DNA from: Aliidiomarina iranensis
Lineage (GTDB): Bacteria > Pseudomonadota > Gammaproteobacteria > Enterobacterales > Alteromonadaceae
Length of the DNA stretch: 64,000 nucleotides
Assembly (NCBI RefSeq): GCF_003987135.1
Contig: NZ_PIPJ01000003.1
Span: forward strand, 1 to 64,000
Reading direction: 5' to 3'
The position numbers and the translations under genes were made by a program. The notes under the pieces were generated by a model. That model had not been told where the DNA came from. It did no database searches and saw only the letters and a list, made by a program, of their open reading frames with translations. This document shows, piece after piece, positions 49,145-59,848 of this stretch (its first letter is position 1; each line of letters begins with the position of its first letter).

Positions 49145-50488
49145 TTAAAGGGCGTTTCGTTGAAACGGGTATACCGAACCCAAGTTAAGAATTTGAGTCA
49201 GTTCATCGAGAGCCGTTCTTGATTCATCTAACAAATTGGGGTCGATTAAATCACGAACCGCAAGCTCATCACGGTAATGTTTATCAACCCACTGATTTAA
49301 ACGCGCAAATAAGTGGTCAGTTAAAATGACATTGGGGTTCACCGCTTCTAGTTCTTGATCGTTCAGGGCTACCCGAAGCCGCAAACAAGCAGGGCCACCG
49401 CCGTTACGCATGCTCTGTTTTACATCAAAGTAGCGCACTTCTTTGATGGGGGTATTACTTTGCACGAGTTGCTCTAAATAGGCTTTCACGCCCGCATGCT
49501 CTTCGCATTCAGTTGGAGCAATAATAACCATATGCCCAGGTTTAAGCGTAACCAATTGAGTATTAAATAAATACGTGCGCACGGCATCTTCCACACTTAC
49601 AGCCGCGCTGGGCACTTTAATAAAATGCATAGGTTGACCAAGCTTCGCTTCTAATTCAGCAAAGGCTGGGGCTTCGTTTAAAAAAGCTTGCTCGTGATAG
49701 AACAAAACATTTTGGTTACCTACAGCAATAACATCGTTGTGGAACACGCCTTGATCGATTACCGCCGGGTTTTGTTGTAGGAACACCGCATTATCGTCAG
49801 CGAGACCATGCAGCCGCGCAATCGCCTGCGAGGCTTCAAACGTTTGCCGGGCTGGGTAAATTTGTGGCGCCGGCTTACTGCTATCAAATGCATGACGGCC
49901 GTAAACAAAAAGCTCTACGCCGGCATTACCATAATCGCTGCAGAATCGAGTGTGGTTTGCGGCGCCTTCATCGCCAAAGTGTTCGTTGTCTGGCAGGTGT
50001 TGATGATGCTCAAAAAAGCGCTCATTTGCGAACATGGCACGGAGGATTCTGCCACTCGTTTCCGGCTCTAGTGAGCGATGAAATTTGTTCGTTAGATTGG
50101 CAGGTGTGAAATGAACTTTACCGTTGCGAGTATCGGCACTTGGCGATACGGTAGCCGCGTTTGCTGTCCACATACTCGATGCCGAACAACAGGCTCGAAA
50201 AATAGCAGGTGCTTCTTTCGCGGCTTTCTCTAGAACAACCTGATCGCTGCCGCTGAAGCCAAGGCGCCGAAGTGCATAAATATCTGGCCGTTCTTGCGGC
50301 GCTAATACGCCTTGAACGAGGCCAATTTCTTGTAGCGCCTTCATTTTTTGTAAGCCTTGCTTGGCTGCTGATTTCGGGCTAGAGGCACTTTTTGCATTAC
50401 TCAATGAGGCTACGTTACCAAAAGATAACCCAGCATAATTGTGAGTTGGGCCTACTAAACCATCGAAATTAACTTCAAAGTGCTGCAT
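49145..50488 (-). CDS. astB: N-succinylarginine dihydrolase
   Basis: A 447-residue enzyme of the arginine succinyltransferase pathway that converts N-succinylarginine to N-succinylornithine, CO2 and two ammonia. The start [25 protein letters not shown] is diagnostic, and the catalytic Cys is in [15 protein letters not shown]. No other ast gene is in the window, although the AST genes often form one operon (astCADBE in E. coli). It faces away from topA. Confidence 0.96.
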   Translation of the reverse strand: MQHFEVNFDGLVGPTHNYAGLSFGNVASLSNAKSASSPKSAAKQGLQKMKALQEIGLVQGVLAPQERPDIYALRRLGFSGSDQVVLEKAAKEAPAIFRACCSASSMWTANAATVSPSADTRNGKVHFTPANLTNKFHRSLEPETSGRILRAMFANERFFEHHQHLPDNEHFGDEGAANHTRFCSDYGNAGVELFVYGRHAFDSSKPAPQIYPARQTFEASQAIARLHGLADDNAVFLQQNPAVIDQGVFHNDVIAVGNQNVLFYHEQAFLNEAPAFAELEAKLGQPMHFIKVPSAAVSVEDAVRTYLFNTQLVTLKPGHMVIIAPTECEEHAGVKAYLEQLVQSNTPIKEVRYFDVKQSMRNGGGPACLRLRVALNDQELEAVNPNVILTDHLFARLNQWVDKHYRDELAVRDLIDPNLLDESRTALDELTQILNLGSVYPFQRNAL

Positions 50489-50807
50489 GATTTACTGTTG
50501 CTCCTAATTTTTTCAGCATCCAAAAATGCTTTGTTTGAGTATCATTATACGCAACCTAACGCGGGTTAAAAGCCCGTTTTGCCAATGGTTTCCGTGAGGG
50601 GAAGCTAGTATTGCTTAACTATTCACTTAATCATTGTATTTAAGCTGATTTCATTTTTCGGGTTGTTTCTTAGCGCTAATCCCTATATATCTTAAAAAGG
50701 AAGGGTGAATCGCTGAATCCCCTTGAATATTTATATTTGAAGGTTTATACAGAAGCCCAAATAGTTCGCATAATCATTCGCACCACTAAAAAGAGACATT
50801 GGATTTC
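50489..50807. other. Divergent astB/topA intergenic region
   Basis: No gene is seen in this 319-base gap. A possible sigma-70 promoter for topA is TTGTTT (50663-50668) with TATATC (50686-50691) at 17-base spacing, both weak. A partial ARG-box-like stretch lies at 50722-50740. The segment 50489-50600 should hold the astB promoter but nothing strong was recognised. Confidence 0.45.
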
Positions 50808-53525
50808 ATGGGTAAAGCACTAGTAATTGTCGAATCCCCCGCAAAGGCGAAAACGATTAATAAGTACCTCGGTTCCGATTTTATTGTGAAATCAAGCATC
50901 GGCCACGTTCGCGATCTGCCAACTAAGAGCGGAGCAAAAGCACCAACTAAATCACCCGCCGAAGTTCGGAAAATGTCTGAGAAACAGAAAGCTAAATACA
51001 AGCGTGAGCGTGATTACGTAAATCTTGTATCGCGGATGGGTATAGATCCGGAGCATGGTTGGGAGCCTCATTATGAGGTGCTACCCGGTAAAGAAAAGGT
51101 TGTAAAAGAATTACAGTCATTGGCAAAAAAAGCCGATACAGTTTATCTCGCAACGGATTTGGATAGGGAAGGGGAAGCGATTGCGTGGCATTTGCGTGAG
51201 CTTATCGGCGGCAATAATGACCGTTATCAGCGTGTGGTATTCAACGAAATCACCAAAAAAGCGATTCAACAAGCCTTCTCTGAACCCACAGAACTTAATG
51301 TATCTCGAGTAAATGCGCAGCAAACTCGTCGGTTCCTCGACCGTGTGGTTGGTTTTATGCTTTCGCCATTATTGTGGAAGAAAGTAGCACGCGGGCTCTC
51401 AGCGGGAAGAGTGCAATCGGTAGCCGTTCGATTAGTGGTTGAACGTGAACGTGAAATTAAAGCCTTTGTACCCGAAGAGTTTTGGGATTTACATGCTGAT
51501 TTGAGTGCACAAAAAGAAGAAGTGCGCTTCGCTGTGAGCCGTTATCAAGGCGAGAATTTCAAGCCTGTGAATAAAGAACAGGCAATGGCCGCGGTGCAAG
51601 CGCTTGAGCATGCTCGTTATGAAGTGGTTTCCCGTGAGGATAAACCAACTTCAAGCCGAGCATCAGCACCTTTTATTACTTCAACTTTGCAACAAGCCGC
51701 TAGCACCCGGTTGGGCTTCGGTGTTAAGAAAACCATGATGATGGCGCAGCGCCTTTATGAGGCAGGCTATATTACTTATATGCGAACAGATTCAACGCAT
51801 TTAGGGCAAGATGCATTAACCAGTGTGCGTGGGTTTATCGAAAAAGAATTTGGTAAGCCTTATTTGCCTGAAAAACCTAATTTCTATGGTGCTAAAGCGA
51901 ATGCACAAGAGGCTCATGAGGCGATCCGGCCTACCGATGTGAAAGTACGCTCAAAGGCACTGAGTGGTATGGAGCGTGACGCTGAGCGCTTGTATGAGCT
52001 AATTTGGCGGCAAACTGTAGCCTGTCAAATGACGCCAGCAAAATATGATGCAAGCACCATCACCGTAAAAGCTGGTGAATATGAGTTGAAAGCTCGCGGC
52101 CGAGTCATGCGCTTCGATGGTTGGACCCGAGTGCAACCGCCAATGAGCCGTAAAGGCGCCGAAGATACGCATTTGCCTGATTTAAAAGAGGGAGCAGAAC
52201 TAAAGTTGATTGCGCTTGATCCGCAACAACATTTTACCAAGCCACCGGCCCGATTCGGTGAAGCTTCATTGGTAAAAGAATTAGAGAAACGCGGCATAGG
52301 TCGGCCTTCAACCTACGCCTCTATTATTTCTACCATTCAGGATCGAGGGTACGTGCGTGTTGAAAACCGCCGTTTTTATGCCGAGAAAATGGGCGAAATT
52401 GTAACCGATCGGCTTACGGAAAATTTTCGTGATCTTATGAGCTACAATTTCACAGCTGAAATGGAACAGCGCCTAGATGACATCGCCGAAGGAAAGCAGG
52501 ATTGGAAAACGGCGCTCGATGAATTCTATCGCGATTTCAAAGATAAGCTTGAACTGGCTGAAGATCCGGAAGATGCAGGCGGAATGCGCAGCAATCAGAT
52601 GGTAGAAACTGATATTGAATGCCCAAAATGCGGGCGCAATATGGGTATTCGTACGGCATCAACGGGTGTGTTCTTGGGATGTTCAGGTTACAACTTGCCG
52701 GTTAAAGAACGTTGCACACAGACTTTGAATTTAGTGCCTGGTGATGAGGCTGTGAAAGTATCTGACGATGACGATGGTGAAGCAGAAGCTTTAGCTTTGC
52801 GTGCTAAGAAACGTTGTCAAAAGTGCGGTACTGCAATGGATTCTTATCTTCTTGATGAAGAAAGAAAATTACATGTTTGTGGTAATAATCCTGTGTGTGA
52901 TGGATATCTCATCGAAAAAGGAACCTTCAAAATCAAAGGCTATGATGGTCCTCTTATAGAGTGCGATCGATGTGGTAGTGATATGCAACTCAAGGCTGGG
53001 CGATTTGGCAAGTATTTTGGTTGCACCAACGATGAGTGTAAGAACACTCGAAAACTTCTGAAAAATGGTGAAGCCGCTCCACCGCGGGAAGACCCAGTAC
53101 ACTTACCAGAATTGCCTTGTGAGAAATCCGATGCGTACTTCGTACTGCGCGATGGTGCTTCAGGTATTTTTATGTCTGCAAGTACGTTCCCGAAATCGCG
53201 GGAAACTCGCGCTGTAACCGTGAAAGAATTGCAACGTTTTCGTGATCGCCTGCCTGCTAAATTCCATTATTTAGCGGATGCGCCGGCAGAGGATCAAGCA
53301 GGCCGTGATGCGGTTGTTCGTTATAGTCGGAAAAATAAAATTCAGTACGTGATGACTGAAGAAAATGGCAAAGCGACTGGATGGCAAGCACACTATGAGA
53401 GTGGTCGTTGGGTTGAGGAAGAAGGTAAAGCAACTGCCTCAGGAAAAAAGAAAACCACCAAGAAAGCGCCAACGAAAACAACAAAACGGGTTGTTAAAAA
53501 GCGTACAACTAGGAAAAGCTCTTAG
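50808..53525 (+). CDS. topA: DNA topoisomerase I
   Basis: A 905-residue type IA topoisomerase that relaxes negative supercoils. The TOPRIM domain begins [20 protein letters not shown]; the catalytic tyrosine is in ITYMRTDST (Tyr324). Three C-terminal four-cysteine zinc ribbons follow (CPKCGRNMG...; CQKCGTAMD...; CDRCGSDMQ...), then a Lys/Arg/Thr-rich DNA-binding tail ([18 protein letters not shown]). The ATG at 50808 gives the conserved start; a TTG three codons earlier overlaps the purine-rich AAGAGAC signal. It is followed by the pilus cluster. Confidence 0.98.
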   Translation: MGKALVIVESPAKAKTINKYLGSDFIVKSSIGHVRDLPTKSGAKAPTKSPAEVRKMSEKQKAKYKRERDYVNLVSRMGIDPEHGWEPHYEVLPGKEKVVKELQSLAKKADTVYLATDLDREGEAIAWHLRELIGGNNDRYQRVVFNEITKKAIQQAFSEPTELNVSRVNAQQTRRFLDRVVGFMLSPLLWKKVARGLSAGRVQSVAVRLVVEREREIKAFVPEEFWDLHADLSAQKEEVRFAVSRYQGENFKPVNKEQAMAAVQALEHARYEVVSREDKPTSSRASAPFITSTLQQAASTRLGFGVKKTMMMAQRLYEAGYITYMRTDSTHLGQDALTSVRGFIEKEFGKPYLPEKPNFYGAKANAQEAHEAIRPTDVKVRSKALSGMERDAERLYELIWRQTVACQMTPAKYDASTITVKAGEYELKARGRVMRFDGWTRVQPPMSRKGAEDTHLPDLKEGAELKLIALDPQQHFTKPPARFGEASLVKELEKRGIGRPSTYASIISTIQDRGYVRVENRRFYAEKMGEIVTDRLTENFRDLMSYNFTAEMEQRLDDIAEGKQDWKTALDEFYRDFKDKLELAEDPEDAGGMRSNQMVETDIECPKCGRNMGIRTASTGVFLGCSGYNLPVKERCTQTLNLVPGDEAVKVSDDDDGEAEALALRAKKRCQKCGTAMDSYLLDEERKLHVCGNNPVCDGYLIEKGTFKIKGYDGPLIECDRCGSDMQLKAGRFGKYFGCTNDECKNTRKLLKNGEAAPPREDPVHLPELPCEKSDAYFVLRDGASGIFMSASTFPKSRETRAVTVKELQRFRDRLPAKFHYLADAPAEDQAGRDAVVRYSRKNKIQYVMTEENGKATGWQAHYESGRWVEEEGKATASGKKKTTKKAPTKTTKRVVKKRTTRKSS

Positions 53526-53567
53526 TCAGAGTGAATATCTAAATAGAACAACCTAAGACATGAAATA

Positions 53568-53586
53568 AGCCGACAGGATGTCGGCT
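53568..53586 (+). other. Hairpin between topA and the pilus cluster
   Basis: AGCCGACA and TGTCGGCT pair around loop GGA, 42 bases after the topA stop and 20 before the first pilus gene. There is no T run, so it is a weak terminator or an attenuator-like element at most. Confidence 0.45.
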
Positions 53587-53605
53587 ACTAGCAAAAGGAG
53601 TTGCT

Positions 53606-54010
53606 ATGCATCTGAATCTTAGCAAGGTTTCGGCTTCATCTTGTTTCTTATTATTATTCGGCAACGTTGATGCATTGGCGTTTTCGTTGCCTGATTGTCC
53701 ACCGCTAAACCTTCAAGCCTTTAGTAAAAGTGCAAATTCGGTTTTTGAAAACAGCCAGTGGGCCGAGATTGAGCTCAAACCGGGTCTCTTACGGCCACAA
53801 CTGGAGCAATTGCTGAAAGAGCACTGGGGCATTCAGAATATCGTTTGGTATGCCGAGGATGGCCACTACTGGCCAACTCGCTACGCGATGCGTGCCGCCA
53901 CCTGGGATGAATTACTCAATACTCTAATCGCGCCCTACCATCTAAAAGTTACCCTGCATGCAAATCATACCGCGGTTGTTGATTACCTTTTTGATAAGAA
54001 GGGGGGCTAA
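53606..54010 (+). CDS. TcpQ/PilL-like periplasmic pilus assembly protein
   Basis: A 134-residue protein with a signal peptide (cleavage about residue 25) and one domain (about 50-125) resembling the TcpQ/PilL C-terminal fold: ELKPGLLRPQLEQLLKEHWG, VWYAEDGHYWPTRYAM and ATWDELLNTLIAPY. Such proteins stabilise the type IVb secretin in the periplasm. It has AAAAGGAG 7 bases upstream of the ATG and heads the cluster, 2 bases before the secretin gene. Assignment is by pattern and context. Confidence 0.7.
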   Translation: MHLNLSKVSASSCFLLLFGNVDALAFSLPDCPPLNLQAFSKSANSVFENSQWAEIELKPGLLRPQLEQLLKEHWGIQNIVWYAEDGHYWPTRYAMRAATWDELLNTLIAPYHLKVTLHANHTAVVDYLFDKKGG

Positions 54011-54012
54011 TC

Positions 54013-55512
54013 ATGCGCGCATTATTCTTGCTGCCTTTATTTCCTATGTTGTTTGCGTGTAGTGGTTTAGAAAGTTACGAATCTCGGCGGACTTTGGCAG
54101 AGGCCAGATTGCAGGCGGCTTATGAATTACCAAGCGAAAGCGCAACGGTGAGCCGAATTGTTCGCGAACAGGGCTATTTCGTGCCACCCCTGCAGTTACC
54201 CGAGCAAGATGGACCAGGTTGGTTTGATTTAAATTTGGAATTCTCCTTCGATAACTACCCGTTGAAACAAGCCCTACAGGATATCACGGCCCCTTTGGGA
54301 GTAAGTGTACGTTTGTTAGATAACATAGATCCGAATACACCCATTACGATGCGCCACAATGGCAACGTGGGTGCAGCCATTGAGCAAATAGGGTTATTAA
54401 CAGGCTTATCATTTGTAGCCGAGGAACGCTTAGTAACGTGGCGTCAATTCGAGATGGCTGAATTTGATGTCGCCTTCTTGGCAGGTGCTACCAACTTTTT
54501 TCTTGGTGCGGATGGGCAGGAGCAAGGGCAAGGTCAGAACTTTTCAAGTTCTTCACAAATGTCATTCAATAGTGGCTTGAGTGACGAATCATCCCAGTAT
54601 CTTAATTTTGCAAGTGAATCCCTATCCGTGTGGGACGATTTAGAGCGAGCTTTGAGCTTACTTCTCTCGGAACATGGTGAAATTGCAGTGAATCAAAGCT
54701 CAACATCGGTACTTGTAAGAGATTTACCACAACATGTGGCGCAAGTGAGAGAGTACTTAATCCAGCAGAATGAACGTTTAACTCGGCAAGTTGCCATTGA
54801 TGTACAAGTAATTGAAGTAACCTTTAATGATTCCAAACAAGTAGGTATCGATTGGGATTTGATTTATCAGAACACCCGTGGTTCTGGCGTAATTAACCTT
54901 TTATCAGGTAATAATAATCAACTCTCTGACGGCGTTTCAGGGATAGGCTATCAACGGCAAAGTGGGCCAATGGCTGGCGCGAACGCTTTAATCAGCGCAT
55001 TAAATCAGCAAGGTGTAGTAGAGGTTAGTAATCATCCGCGTTTGGTTACTTTAAATAATCAAATATCAAAAATCATCCTCGAAGATAACGTTACTTACTT
55101 AGCATCAGCAGGAACAAGTTCCACAGCAAATGTGGGTACTAGCGATCTTTTGATACCCGGAGTCGTTCGAACAGGTTTTGAACTCTATGTGTTGCCGAAA
55201 GTTGCGAATGAGCAAGTTCTCTTGCAGCTATCTACTTCGCTCTCAGATTTGCGCAGTATTGACGAAGTGCGTTCTGGGGAAATGATCATTCAAACGCCGC
55301 AAACGAGTAGAAAGAAATTCTTTATGAAAGCCATAGTGGCAAACCAAGAAACTTTGCTGATATCTGGTTTAGAAAATAGCCGGCAACAATGGCAAGAGGA
55401 TAAAACTTTCGGATCGTGGTTGTTAGGAGGTAAACGGCAAAACAGCCGGCAGCATTCGGAAACCTTGTTATTACTCACGCCGCGCATTTTAACTGCTGGA
55501 GCCATGTTATGA
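54013..55512 (+). CDS. pilN: Type IVb pilus secretin lipoprotein (PilN-like)
   Basis: A 499-residue outer-membrane secretin with a lipobox (LFACSG, Cys16), so targeted by lipid rather than only by a pilotin. N-domains (about 60-250) with FSFDNYPLKQALQDI and SSTSVLVRDLP precede the secretin domain (about 330-490), which has VSNHPRLVTLNNQ and the final ETLLLLTPRIL. The lipidated, PilN/BfpB-type architecture marks a type IVb system. A Gln/Ser-rich insert lies near 170-195. The end overlaps the next gene by 4 bases. Confidence 0.9.
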   Translation: MRALFLLPLFPMLFACSGLESYESRRTLAEARLQAAYELPSESATVSRIVREQGYFVPPLQLPEQDGPGWFDLNLEFSFDNYPLKQALQDITAPLGVSVRLLDNIDPNTPITMRHNGNVGAAIEQIGLLTGLSFVAEERLVTWRQFEMAEFDVAFLAGATNFFLGADGQEQGQGQNFSSSSQMSFNSGLSDESSQYLNFASESLSVWDDLERALSLLLSEHGEIAVNQSSTSVLVRDLPQHVAQVREYLIQQNERLTRQVAIDVQVIEVTFNDSKQVGIDWDLIYQNTRGSGVINLLSGNNNQLSDGVSGIGYQRQSGPMAGANALISALNQQGVVEVSNHPRLVTLNNQISKIILEDNVTYLASAGTSSTANVGTSDLLIPGVVRTGFELYVLPKVANEQVLLQLSTSLSDLRSIDEVRSGEMIIQTPQTSRKKFFMKAIVANQETLLISGLENSRQQWQEDKTFGSWLLGGKRQNSRQHSETLLLLTPRILTAGAML

Positions 55513-56663
55513 GCAATATTATTTACATGGCAAAGATTAGTAATCGTTTCCCGCCTTTAGCGCTTAGAAAGTTAGCAATCACGCACTCGGCAGAGTACGG
55601 CAGTGTTCTGAAGATTGGTGGCCAGAATTGGGTACAATTAACAGATAGCTCGGAGCCGAATTATATGTCTTGGGCGTTGGCATATTTTCGTTATTCATCC
55701 GTGCTCTTAATTTGCCAACTTGATAGCAGCTATCTCGTAATTGCTTGGGATCAGCAAGAAGCTGTGTGTAATCAGCGAGTGAACTATGAGGAGCTACCGA
55801 AACTTGTTGCTTGCATAAAAAATATTGAGGGCTACGACCCGAAAGTTTTTTATTTTATCTACGACCAAGCATTTCTCACTTCTTTAAAAAATGAATGGCC
55901 TGATGCTGAGCAGCTAACTGATTGGCCAGATTTACTAAAAACGATACCAGAATTAAAGCTCATTCGCTCACAATTTAAGCAGCCACTGAGTTGGGGCTTA
56001 GTGAGTGCGGTGTGTTTCGTTCTCGTTTTTTTGCTGTGGCCGAATGAGCCGCAATTAGAGCATGCGCCGATTGCCCCAGAAGCGCCGAGAGCTAATTTAA
56101 TTACTCTTCTCGCTGAAACTCCCGGAGCGGTAGCGCCACTACTTGAACTTGACGCTCAATTTCAGGCTTTACTTTTTCAGCTACCTGGCTGGCAAGTTGC
56201 TGCAATGGAGTATAAACAAGGCGTGTTGCGGTACCGTCTTTTAAGAACTACTGGGCATCTCAGTGAGCTACGCCGTTTTTCGGAGCGCTTTCATACTCAG
56301 TTATTGGTGCAAGGTAATGATGTTTGGTTACAAAGGAATGTCACTTTGCCACCGGCTCTTACCCAGCTATCGGAGAGCACGCAATTACAGCCACTGATTC
56401 ATCTTGAAGATCATTTGAACGATAGTATTCGCACGCTTTTACCCGGCGGAGAGCCTGAATTTCAAGTTCTTAACGTTAACGACACTTGGGGAATAAGGCG
56501 TGCGCAGGTCAGGTTTGAAGGGTATTTCCAAGAGGATCTCCTGACCTTATCAGGATTAATTGATGGCTTACCGATTCGTTTAATAGATGTAAATTATCGA
56601 GTTCGAGATCATCAGCTATATGGTTACCTATCCATTGATATTTATGGGGAGCATAACGGATGA
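55509..56663 (+). CDS. pilO: Type IVb pilus inner-membrane protein (PilO-like)
   Basis: A 384-residue bitopic protein: a cytoplasmic domain (1-155), one membrane helix (about 160-177) and a periplasmic domain. The size, topology and place between secretin and PilP match R64 PilO rather than the smaller PilO of type IVa pili. Sequence similarity to any described protein could not be judged, so the name rests on context. It overlaps the secretin gene by 4 bases and the next gene by 4. Confidence 0.65.
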   Translation: MSNIIYMAKISNRFPPLALRKLAITHSAEYGSVLKIGGQNWVQLTDSSEPNYMSWALAYFRYSSVLLICQLDSSYLVIAWDQQEAVCNQRVNYEELPKLVACIKNIEGYDPKVFYFIYDQAFLTSLKNEWPDAEQLTDWPDLLKTIPELKLIRSQFKQPLSWGLVSAVCFVLVFLLWPNEPQLEHAPIAPEAPRANLITLLAETPGAVAPLLELDAQFQALLFQLPGWQVAAMEYKQGVLRYRLLRTTGHLSELRRFSERFHTQLLVQGNDVWLQRNVTLPPALTQLSESTQLQPLIHLEDHLNDSIRTLLPGGEPEFQVLNVNDTWGIRRAQVRFEGYFQEDLLTLSGLIDGLPIRLIDVNYRVRDHQLYGYLSIDIYGEHNG

Positions 56664-57181
56664 AGTTTCGCGTATTTATGTCGCTTATTGCAGTTATCGC
56701 AATTACCAATTCAGGTTTTTCCTATGCAAAATCCTCTTCAGAAGAAAAGGTGGAGATAAAGCCAATTCTTAATGCTGAGGAGGTGAATCAGCACCAGCAG
56801 CTAGCACTTTCTTTACGGAATCAAAAGTTATTGGAGCAGCAAGCGGAATCTAGAGCTAAGCAACTTCTTTTTCAGTTGCAAGCAGCTGAAGCTTGGGCTG
56901 CAATTCAACGCTTAGGCGTAAAGGTAAATGCTGTAAGTAACACTGAGGTAGAGGGAACAACAGTTGCTGAAATATATAGCGCCGAGAGGGAGGAAGTTAG
57001 TGGCTATCGCATACTTGCCATGATCAAACAAGGCGATCAATGGATAGCTAAAATCGGGAATGACCATCAGGTATTCACAGTTCATGATGGCCGTGAATTT
57101 AAACCGGGTGTAGAGGCGCGTATTCAACGAAATCGCGTGCGCTTGATAGGAAAGGGTTGGCAGCATGAGATAGCTATGTAG
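56660..57181 (+). CDS. pilP: Type IVb pilus periplasmic protein (PilP-like)
   Basis: A 173-residue exported protein with a signal peptide (about 1-23), a coiled-coil-prone Gln/Glu/Ala-rich middle (about 40-82) and a small beta-rich domain at the C-terminus (about 105-170) with VFTVHDGREFKPGVEARI, resembling the PilP-type HR domain. It likely links the platform with the secretin. It overlaps pilO by 4 bases. Confidence 0.62.
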   Translation: MKFRVFMSLIAVIAITNSGFSYAKSSSEEKVEIKPILNAEEVNQHQQLALSLRNQKLLEQQAESRAKQLLFQLQAAEAWAAIQRLGVKVNAVSNTEVEGTTVAEIYSAEREEVSGYRILAMIKQGDQWIAKIGNDHQVFTVHDGREFKPGVEARIQRNRVRLIGKGWQHEIAM

Positions 57182-57219
57182 CGCATACGAAGTGCATACG
57201 TAGAAATTATGGGGTAGAT

Positions 57220-58773
57220 ATGGAAGTTATCAATGACACTCAGGCTTTAGGTTATGTCCACGTTTCCTCGCAACTACTGCAGCCTTGTTTGGATTTCTTC
57301 AATCAATGGAATGACCCAGAAGTTGTTGCGGTTGTATTAGAAGATGGGCGGTTGTTGGCATCGGAGAAAGCTTGGAGAACTCAATTCTTAGCGTTGCAGC
57401 AGTTGGTTTTTGTTGCTCGAAATGCTTGTCCTGTGAGTAAACTTTGCCAAGGGCCGGCGGCAACAATTCGGGAAATTCTAACTGATGCAGATGGGCAGCG
57501 CCGAGCGCTTGAGGTTCAAGCTGGATTGGCCCAATACGAGGAGAACTTAGCGAAACAAACGCTCAGCGATATTGTATCGGAGGCGCTGGCTATGGGTGCT
57601 ACTGATATTCACTTACGGATGAGTGGTCAAGATGCTCGAATCTCATTTCGAATCGATGGTTTGCTATGTTGGCAAGGCAACCGAAGCCGAATATTTGTCA
57701 CTGAAGTGGTTGCAGCCGCTTTAAATACTCAATCTGACGACTGTTCCGATGTATTTGATGAGCGAACAATATCTTCAGCAAGCATTTCCTTAACGTTACC
57801 AGAGCCTCATGGTGAAGTGCGAATTAGGGCGCAAAAATCCCCATGTCGTGATGGCTTTACGGTGACGCTAAGATTGCAAAAAAGTGGTCAGAAAGAGTTG
57901 CCAGATCTTTCGTCGCTTGGTTTTTCAACTAGCACTATTGTAGCGTTAGAGAAACTGATGCAGCACTCTATGGGCCTGATATTGATATCTGGTCCAACCG
58001 GACACGGTAAAACAACGACCCTCGCAGCAATGAATCGATTGTTGCCAGAAACTCGAAAAGTTATTTCACTTGAAGATCCGATTGAAATCGTACAACCGGC
58101 GATCGAGCAAAAGTTTGTACCAAATACACCGGAGAATAACGCATTTTCGGAAATGTTAAAGGTGGTTTTACGCGAAGACCCAGATGTCGTTGAAGTCAGT
58201 GAAGTTCGCGATTTAGCCACCGCAACATCAGCAATCAGTGCAGCACTTACCGGTCATTTAGTGGCATCAACTATTCACGCGAACGATGCTATCGGTATTC
58301 TACCCAGATTGCTTGATATTGGCTTAAGTGCAACGCAATTGAGCCAGCCAGGATTGTTAGCGGGGCTCATCGCACAGCGATTGTTACCGCATTTGTGCCC
58401 TCGCTGCCGTGTTTTGGAGAAAAACGGAAAACAGAATAACGGAAAAGTATATTGGACCCGTCACGAGGGTGGCTGTGCGCATTGTCATTACCGAGGTGTC
58501 ATGGGTCGTATTGTAGTGAGTGAAGTTCTAGTGCCTGGCTTAGATGCAGGCGGCTACATTCGCGATCAAGATTTTTACGGTTGGCGAAATCAACTTCAGA
58601 AACAGGGCTGGCGGAGTATGGCGAGCGAAGCGGAGCGCTTGGTTACTCAAGGGTTGGTATCGCTTCAGGATGCTCGTGAAATAGTACCTAATATGCATTT
58701 ACACATTTCCCAGGAAAACATTAGCAAGGATGATTCTCATGATGTCAGTTTTACCCATGCCGCGAATTCGTAG
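57220..58773 (+). CDS. pilQ: Type IVb pilus assembly ATPase (GspE/PilQ-like)
   Basis: A 517-residue secretion ATPase. Walker A is GPTGHGKT (258-265), the Asp box is LEDPIE (284-289), Walker B is DPDVVEVSEVRD (320-331), and the His box is STIHAND (350-356). A four-cysteine zinc site is at Cys393/Cys396 and Cys419/Cys422. The N-domain (1-110) is not GspE-N-like in length. It energises pilus extension from the cytoplasm. The Walker B tail EVSEVRD replaces the usual MxGExRD. It overlaps the next gene by 44 bases. Confidence 0.92.
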   Translation: MEVINDTQALGYVHVSSQLLQPCLDFFNQWNDPEVVAVVLEDGRLLASEKAWRTQFLALQQLVFVARNACPVSKLCQGPAATIREILTDADGQRRALEVQAGLAQYEENLAKQTLSDIVSEALAMGATDIHLRMSGQDARISFRIDGLLCWQGNRSRIFVTEVVAAALNTQSDDCSDVFDERTISSASISLTLPEPHGEVRIRAQKSPCRDGFTVTLRLQKSGQKELPDLSSLGFSTSTIVALEKLMQHSMGLILISGPTGHGKTTTLAAMNRLLPETRKVISLEDPIEIVQPAIEQKFVPNTPENNAFSEMLKVVLREDPDVVEVSEVRDLATATSAISAALTGHLVASTIHANDAIGILPRLLDIGLSATQLSQPGLLAGLIAQRLLPHLCPRCRVLEKNGKQNNGKVYWTRHEGGCAHCHYRGVMGRIVVSEVLVPGLDAGGYIRDQDFYGWRNQLQKQGWRSMASEAERLVTQGLVSLQDAREIVPNMHLHISQENISKDDSHDVSFTHAANS

Positions 58774-59794
58774 GCGTTTGAATCACAGAAGGCAGCTAGA
58801 GTTTCTCGTTGATTTTAGCCAGTGGTTAGCTGATGGACAAGCTCCCGATGCTGCTTTAGCAGGCATGGAGTTGCTTGCTAAAGAGAGAAAGGATCGCCAT
58901 CAGTATCAGGTTATTAAACAATTGCGTAGTGCTTTGGCTCAGGGAAAACCTGTAGCTGTTGGAATGCAGAATGATTTTTCGAAAGAGCTCCAAGTACTTG
59001 TTGATATTGGCCAAAGGGCTGGTTGCTTGCCTGAATTAATAGCGCGCCATCAAGTATTTAATGATCGTCGTAGACAACTCTTAAAGCGTGTCGGGCAGGG
59101 GCTAACTTATCCTTTAGTGTTACTTCTTGCGGCAATAATCGCTGTTGCTTTTATAGGAGCTGTGGTATTACCAAAATTTCAAAGTATTGATACCCTGAGC
59201 GGCCTTCCTTTATTCAGTGGTATGTTACAAACACTTGGCATAGCGATTGTGCAAGTGGGGCCACTGGTCATTCTAACCATCGTTTTAAGCATTCCGTTGA
59301 TGGTTATTGGGTTACCAAGGTATAGAAAACGGCTTCCCCATCATTTTCAAAATATATTTATTCTCACAGTTATTAATGCGTATCACGCTATTTATTTACT
59401 ACAAGGTTTGAGCCTGTTTTTAGCTTGCAACATAAGCCTCGAGCACTCGCTACGACTTTTCGAAGCGCGATGCTCGAGTTACTTGCGGGAACACGTTAAA
59501 GCAATGCGCAAATCTCTAGGACGGGGTGAAACGAGAATGCCTAAGGTGTTTGCTACTGGCCTCCTCAACCCAGCAGTGCTGTACCGCATGGAAGTGGGTG
59601 CAGCAACGCGTCAGTCAAAGCGTATTTTGTTTGCTCACTTGGCGGACCGAATTATGCTTGATACTGAACGTTTGGTAATCACTCGGCAACGAACAATGGC
59701 ATACCTTTGTTACTCAGTTGCAATCTTACTCATACTTTTAATCATATTCGGTTTAGGGCAGTTGTTCACCGAATTAGCACAGCAATGGGCATAG
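58730..59794 (+). CDS. pilR: Type IVb pilus platform protein (GspF/PilR-like)
   Basis: A 354-residue inner-membrane protein of the T2SF/GspF family: two cytoplasmic helical domains, (FLVDFSQWLADGQAPDAALAGM and FLACNISLEHSLRLFEA), each followed by membrane segments (about 127-150, 170-195, 330-350). It anchors the extension ATPase. The start at 58730 has AGCAAGGA upstream but an ATG at 58739 or 58742 within the overlap is also possible. It ends with no gap ahead of the pilin region. Confidence 0.88.
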   Translation: MILMMSVLPMPRIRRRLNHRRQLEFLVDFSQWLADGQAPDAALAGMELLAKERKDRHQYQVIKQLRSALAQGKPVAVGMQNDFSKELQVLVDIGQRAGCLPELIARHQVFNDRRRQLLKRVGQGLTYPLVLLLAAIIAVAFIGAVVLPKFQSIDTLSGLPLFSGMLQTLGIAIVQVGPLVILTIVLSIPLMVIGLPRYRKRLPHHFQNIFILTVINAYHAIYLLQGLSLFLACNISLEHSLRLFEARCSSYLREHVKAMRKSLGRGETRMPKVFATGLLNPAVLYRMEVGAATRQSKRILFAHLADRIMLDTERLVITRQRTMAYLCYSVAILLILLIIFGLGQLFTELAQQWA

Positions 59795-59848
59795 ATGTTG
59801 TTAAAAAATGCTCTTAATTATCTCAATAAACCAAGCAAGGAGCTCTAC

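Noticed and set aside
50722-50740. Possible ArgR box between astB and topA
   Set aside because: TGAAT is present but the second half-site matches poorly; kept only as a note.
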